Of a DNA stretch of 37,048 bases, positions 33,614 to 37,048 are shown in pieces (position 1 is the first letter of the stretch; the number at the start of each line of letters is the position of its first letter). This DNA is from Candidatus Colimorpha pelethequi (GTDB taxonomy: Bacteria; Bacteroidota; Bacteroidia; Bacteroidales; P3). The notes beneath the pieces are model-generated. The model had not been told where the DNA came from, did not search any database, and saw only the letters and a program-made list of their open reading frames with translations. The position numbers and the translations under genes are program-made. The stretch is from NCBI GenBank assembly GCA_018064245.1, contig JAGHVO010000044.1:1-37048 (forward strand). The letters run 5' to 3'.

Positions 33614-35035
33614 ATGAAAAGGAAATTCTTCACTTTTGCACTTGCCATAGGCATCGTTATCGTCTGCCATTGTCAGGAAATAAAAACTGACATAACACTT
33701 GATTTCTACGAGACGGACAAGGTTAGTTCGTTGTTCGACAACGAGGATTCAATACATGTCATTGTTGAAGAAATGATTTCTATATCGGACTGGGCTGAAG
33801 ATTCCATAGAATTGTCTTTGGAGAATCCAAATTGGATTGTGCCATTGTTGCCAAATGTGTTTTTTAATGGCTTCAAGTTGTTTGTACGCAAGTCGGAAAG
33901 CGACAACTGGGCTCTTGCGGATTTCAGCTACACTTATCCCAAAATCAAATGCCCGATTCCCTCGACGGAATGCCAATTGAAAATTGCTTATTCACACATG
34001 CCTTACTCCATGTTTAAGCATTGGTACAATTTCCCCCATTTTAATGCCATAATTCATTCAGACGGAGGATGGTATTTCTCGCATTCGCTGATGAAGGTCA
34101 ACAGCATTAAAGTCATAACACCTTCGTCTGGCTATACGTTGTTTCTCAACAAACCATCGGTCACTATTGGTGACAACGGGCATCTAATCGATTTTTCAGC
34201 GAGCGAAGAAGAGGATTTCAGCATGATTCTCATCAAAAACCATTGGTATCAAAAAGAAGAATATACTCACGAATTTTACAAATTAAACCTATATCATTGG
34301 GATAGCACCTACTTCCTAGTTGACCGAGATACCATACGCAAACACCTACAAACCAGTCGTTCGACAATGGATCGGCGAATGGAAAAGATGAAATCAACCA
34401 TGACGTGCTACAAGGAGTTCTTTCAAAAACGAGATTTTCTTACAGTCAACATTGTTGATGGAAATTTGAGAAACAACAACATCATCTGGGGATGTGCTTT
34501 CCAAGAAAGGAATTGGGACACAATGTCTGTCTTTTTCGATACGGAAACAGGATGGGATGACAATACCGTCCTACATGAAATTCTTCATGGATTTCTGGAC
34601 ATTCTTCCGTCTCATGAAGACAGTTCCTACTATTTTTTTTCAGAATCCATGACCGAATACCTCTCTGTGGCATTGTTCCATTCGCAAGAGAAGACGGACA
34701 GTTTGTTACAATCCGATTACGAAAAACGTTACTTGACCTACCGAAGGGAGTCTGATGGCGAAAGCATTTTCAACATCCAAGATGATTTTATGCGGAACGA
34801 TTTCTCCGGAACAGCACTTCTTATCTATCGAAAAACGCCATATATCTTGCATCGTTGGGGCATGTCTATCGGCAGTCAGGAGTTCTTATTGAATATTTTG
34901 AAACAATTTTACGCCGAAGTCTATCGACAAAACAAATGCTCGTTGGCAATGATGGAAAAGGTCTTTAAAGGAAACGGCGTAACCACAGCGCAATGGAATC
35001 AATTAATTTACGACCTTTCCCACAACATAGAATAA
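33614..35035 (+). CDS. Secreted M1-like metallopeptidase homologue (HExxHx18E)
   Basis: A 473-residue protein with a signal peptide (MKRKFFTFALAIGIVIVCHC). The zinc site follows the gluzincin spacing exactly: HEILH at residues 321-325, 18 residues, then Glu344 in SESMTEYLS. The N-terminal 200 residues are beta-rich, as in M1 proteins. The GxMEN exopeptidase motif normally found before the zinc site is absent; the region reads NNNIIWGCAFQERNWD instead. So it is either an endopeptidase, a specialised member or a non-peptidase. It resembles the next gene in layout but not closely in sequence. Promoter not clear. Confidence 0.72.
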   Translation: MKRKFFTFALAIGIVIVCHCQEIKTDITLDFYETDKVSSLFDNEDSIHVIVEEMISISDWAEDSIELSLENPNWIVPLLPNVFFNGFKLFVRKSESDNWALADFSYTYPKIKCPIPSTECQLKIAYSHMPYSMFKHWYNFPHFNAIIHSDGGWYFSHSLMKVNSIKVITPSSGYTLFLNKPSVTIGDNGHLIDFSASEEEDFSMILIKNHWYQKEEYTHEFYKLNLYHWDSTYFLVDRDTIRKHLQTSRSTMDRRMEKMKSTMTCYKEFFQKRDFLTVNIVDGNLRNNNIIWGCAFQERNWDTMSVFFDTETGWDDNTVLHEILHGFLDILPSHEDSSYYFFSESMTEYLSVALFHSQEKTDSLLQSDYEKRYLTYRRESDGESIFNIQDDFMRNDFSGTALLIYRKTPYILHRWGMSIGSQEFLLNILKQFYAEVYRQNKCSLAMMEKVFKGNGVTTAQWNQLIYDLSHNIE

Positions 35036-35511
35036 CTAATCCCAAACGCTGTAACAACAAAAGATTATACAATAACCATCAAAAAAAACTAATAAATATG
35101 AATTCTTATAGGACAAAATCATAATAATAGATTGTAGAAAAACGTCAATACAACTCTTAACGTTAAGAAGAAACAGCAATATTGCTACCAGGACCGCCAA
35201 CCATACCAAACAGAAGCATAATTTAGAGTATTCAATCAATACCATAATATGATTTATTTCTCAAAAGCGTAATGAGCGACTTGAATAATGACCGGGAAAC
35301 CGACCTTGACCTGCGCAAAACATGGCTTGCTGGATGAAATATCTATGTGGCGGTGGCTGTTACTATGAAAAGTACATGATAAACTGAAATCTCGTCACCC
35401 CACCCAAACCAAAATGCAAATTATTTAAAATACAAACTGAATTTTTCCTCAAACTATACGTCTTCATAGAGACTCACAATTACATTGATCAATTTTGTAA
35501 ATCAATCAGCA
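35036..35511. other. Long AT-rich spacer with a perfect palindrome
   Basis: No gene is supported in these 476 nt. TCTTAACGTTAAGA at 35155-35168 is a perfect 14-bp palindrome and might be an operator. A single CCTTGA near 35303 is too short to count as the hexamer element. A hydrophobic 69-codon frame on the minus strand (35036-35245) is probably a by-product of AT-richness. Confidence 0.5.
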
Positions 35512-36729
35512 ATGAACTCATTAAAAATGCTTAGAAAACCATTAAAAGCGTTCGGCATCATTTGTATAATTATATGTGTTAAAGCAAATGCCAACCCATA
35601 CAATCACTATCAACTTAATTGCGACCTTCAAAATGATTCTATGAATGTTGTGTGCGATTATAGTATCGGTAACGTTTATTCGGAATCGGACTACTTTCTA
35701 CTATCCAACATCATTCCTATAAAGTGGATTACCAATGATAACAATCCAATCCATTTCACCCGATTTGGCGACACGGTAAGACTTCATCAACCAACAAACG
35801 GAGAAACACTTCATATTGCATACACTATTCCGATTACCTATTACAAAACCAACGATGGGGCGTTATGCCTTCGACGGGAAAACCATTGGTATCCCTATCG
35901 AGAAAACGAATTACTGACGGCTTCAGTGAGTATTGGCGCACCATCATATTACATAATCTGTGGCAATGAATCGGCAAGCCAACATACCGTCAATCTCGCC
36001 TACGAGATTCATCTCATCATGCTTCCTAAAGACATCTACCAATTGGAAATCGACAGAACTCACTCTCGCCCGTTCTATTTCTATCACGACATAAAAAATT
36101 CAAAGAGAGACACATGCAGCTTCTTCCTAACATTTATGGAAGCCTATGATTTCTATGCCAATTTTTTCCAAGATTCTCTATCAACATATCCGATGCACAT
36201 TGTTGAAATAATCGATTCCACTTTTACGCTTTGCCAGTCGATTCAAGACATGATTCTTTTCAACGATATTTTTCTTGCAATATATGAAATGATGCCCGAT
36301 TATTCGTGGGTACCGCACGAAGTGGCCCACCAATGGTGGGGGAATCGATTGTTTTTTGAATATCGAGATTACGCAATTAGCGAAAGTGTGACAGAATACC
36401 TCAAACTGCAATATCTAAAGCACAACAAAAAAGGATACGAAGACCAAATAGAACTATATCAAGGCACAATAGAATACGCCACAACGCCATTGCCGATAAA
36501 AGACATACACGATGTATCCACACAAGACGCATCCATTGCCATCTACCACAAAGGTCCTTATCGATTAGAACAATCAAACCTGTCTTGCCCACAATGCGAA
36601 CTTGACAAGTACCTACAAGAATTATTCGCATCGCATAAAAACTCCATTTTGCCTCGAAATGACTTTTTGAATATGACGGCTAATCCTTCTTTGAAATCAG
36701 CTCTTGACAAATGGATTTCCGAGCTATAG
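35512..36729 (+). CDS. Secreted M1-like metallopeptidase homologue (HEVAHQWWGN)
   Basis: I start at ATG 35512 (405 residues); ATG 35527 is equally possible. A signal peptide follows (LKAFGIICIIICVKANA). The zinc site is very M1-like: HEVAHQWWGN starts at His269, and the third ligand is expected at Glu291 in AISESVTEYLKL. Only 17 residues separate the second His from this Glu, one fewer than the family norm of 18. No GxMEN motif is found upstream (the region reads LCQSIQDMILFND). Residues 1-200 are beta-rich, as in the M1 N-terminal domain. The protein stops about 110 residues after the zinc site, so the usual long C-terminal helical domain is absent. Activity is uncertain. Confidence 0.75.
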   Translation: MNSLKMLRKPLKAFGIICIIICVKANANPYNHYQLNCDLQNDSMNVVCDYSIGNVYSESDYFLLSNIIPIKWITNDNNPIHFTRFGDTVRLHQPTNGETLHIAYTIPITYYKTNDGALCLRRENHWYPYRENELLTASVSIGAPSYYIICGNESASQHTVNLAYEIHLIMLPKDIYQLEIDRTHSRPFYFYHDIKNSKRDTCSFFLTFMEAYDFYANFFQDSLSTYPMHIVEIIDSTFTLCQSIQDMILFNDIFLAIYEMMPDYSWVPHEVAHQWWGNRLFFEYRDYAISESVTEYLKLQYLKHNKKGYEDQIELYQGTIEYATTPLPIKDIHDVSTQDASIAIYHKGPYRLEQSNLSCPQCELDKYLQELFASHKNSILPRNDFLNMTANPSLKSALDKWISEL

Positions 36730-36771
36730 TAACGACACGCCTTAAGCACTAAAACATCAATCAATTCCAAC

Positions 36772-36936
36772 ATGCACAAAGAAGTGATCTCCAACCTTCG
36801 CAGCGAGGAGGTGCAGGAAATCCTCGGACGACCGCCACGGTGGATAGTACGATGGGACATCGCCGTAATCTGCGCCGTTGTGGCAGGGCTCTTTGTGGGC
36901 AGCTATGTCATCAAATACCCGGATATTATCGTCTAA
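36772..36936 (+). pseudogene. Truncated N-terminus of a HlyD-family secretion protein
   Basis: A 54-codon frame, MHKEVISNLRSEEVQEILGR and on, has the typical N-terminus of Bacteroidetes HlyD-type adaptor proteins of peptide-export ABC systems. It includes the single membrane anchor (about residues 28-47) and the following KYPDIIV, where a full protein would continue for 350 or more residues. TAA at 36934-36936 ends it, and the in-frame sequence beyond (PLTTSAEAEAIKC, then stop) shows only a few more related codons. Base composition is richer in G+C than the neighbouring secreted-protein genes. It is a remnant, or the gene was cut by rearrangement. Confidence 0.7.
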
Positions 36937-37048
36937 CCCCTCACCACCTCTGCCGAAGCCGAAGCCATCAAATGTTAAATTCTGTATGATTGATAAATTT
37001 TATCACATTATATTATAATTATTTGCGCATACAAAAAAAAAAAAAAAA

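Noticed and set aside
35036-35245. Hydrophobic 69-codon minus-strand frame
   Set aside because: No start context, no homology recognised, and it lies in an AT-rich spacer where Leu/Ile/Phe-rich frames arise by chance.
37033-37048. Poly-A tail as a sign of a transcript or retroelement
   Set aside because: It is at the very end of the window, and an assembly or homopolymer edge is the simplest explanation.

Overview
The window looks like a chromosomal segment of a Bacteroidales bacterium (Prevotella/Porphyromonas-like, probably gut or rumen). The reasons are the type IX secretion genes porU and porV next to ispF, TAnnTTTG-type -7 promoter boxes, a lack of obvious Shine-Dalgarno sites, Sec signal peptides of the MKK...Q type, and FloA/NfeD, DUF4172-Fic, DUF4143, DUF6624 and DUF4932 proteins. 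No rRNA, tRNA, CRISPR array or transposase was found.

Layout: (1) 1-3270 is an AT-rich graveyard of polymorphic-toxin tips. It holds one orphan RHS-core/M91-like metallopeptidase cassette with a probable immunity gene, then a second RHS-core cassette broken by a nonsense codon and a frameshift, with a broken putative immunity lipoprotein. (2) 3393-10634 is a conserved block on the + strand: porU, porV, ispF, clpS-like, nfeD and floA, closed by a strong terminator. (3) 10690-14123 is an accessory island with a DUF4172 Fic protein and a DUF4143 ATPase. Each has its own tandem-repeat array and promoter. (4) 14275-14889 is a TerB-like gene, which converges on panB through a shared terminator. (5) 14968-23394 is a minus-strand series: guaB, two parvulin chaperones, a MoxR ATPase, a secreted protein with an OmpA-like segment, and panB. 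(6) 23526-27727 on the + strand carries an outer-membrane-type protein, a GltS-like symporter and an Omp85-type barrel. (7) 28092-36729 is an AT-rich row of secreted proteins: two DUF6624 proteins, a DUF4932 metallopeptidase-like protein, an unknown and two M1-like proteins. The window ends with a truncated HlyD N-terminus and a poly-A end.

The most unusual feature is not a gene. Nine intergenic spacers between 8.58 and 26.4 kb, plus remnants, carry a modular element: a GTGATTAGTGACC-like head that usually overlaps or abuts the upstream stop codon, a block of 2-11 CCTTRA-type hexamers, and a tail of 7-, 8- or 9-bp tandem repeats that often runs to the next start codon. Distant loci on opposite strands share tail segments of 17-28 nt with 0-2 mismatches, so this is a dispersed family and not chance low complexity. 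In eight of nine loci the element has the same orientation as the surrounding genes. The function is unknown.

Functionally, the core genes point to envelope biogenesis: the T9SS sortase and its partner PorV, periplasmic folding factors, an outer-membrane barrel and flotillin-like membrane organisation. The two AT-rich flanks and the Fic/ATPase island are accessory material concerned with secreted or conflict-type proteins.
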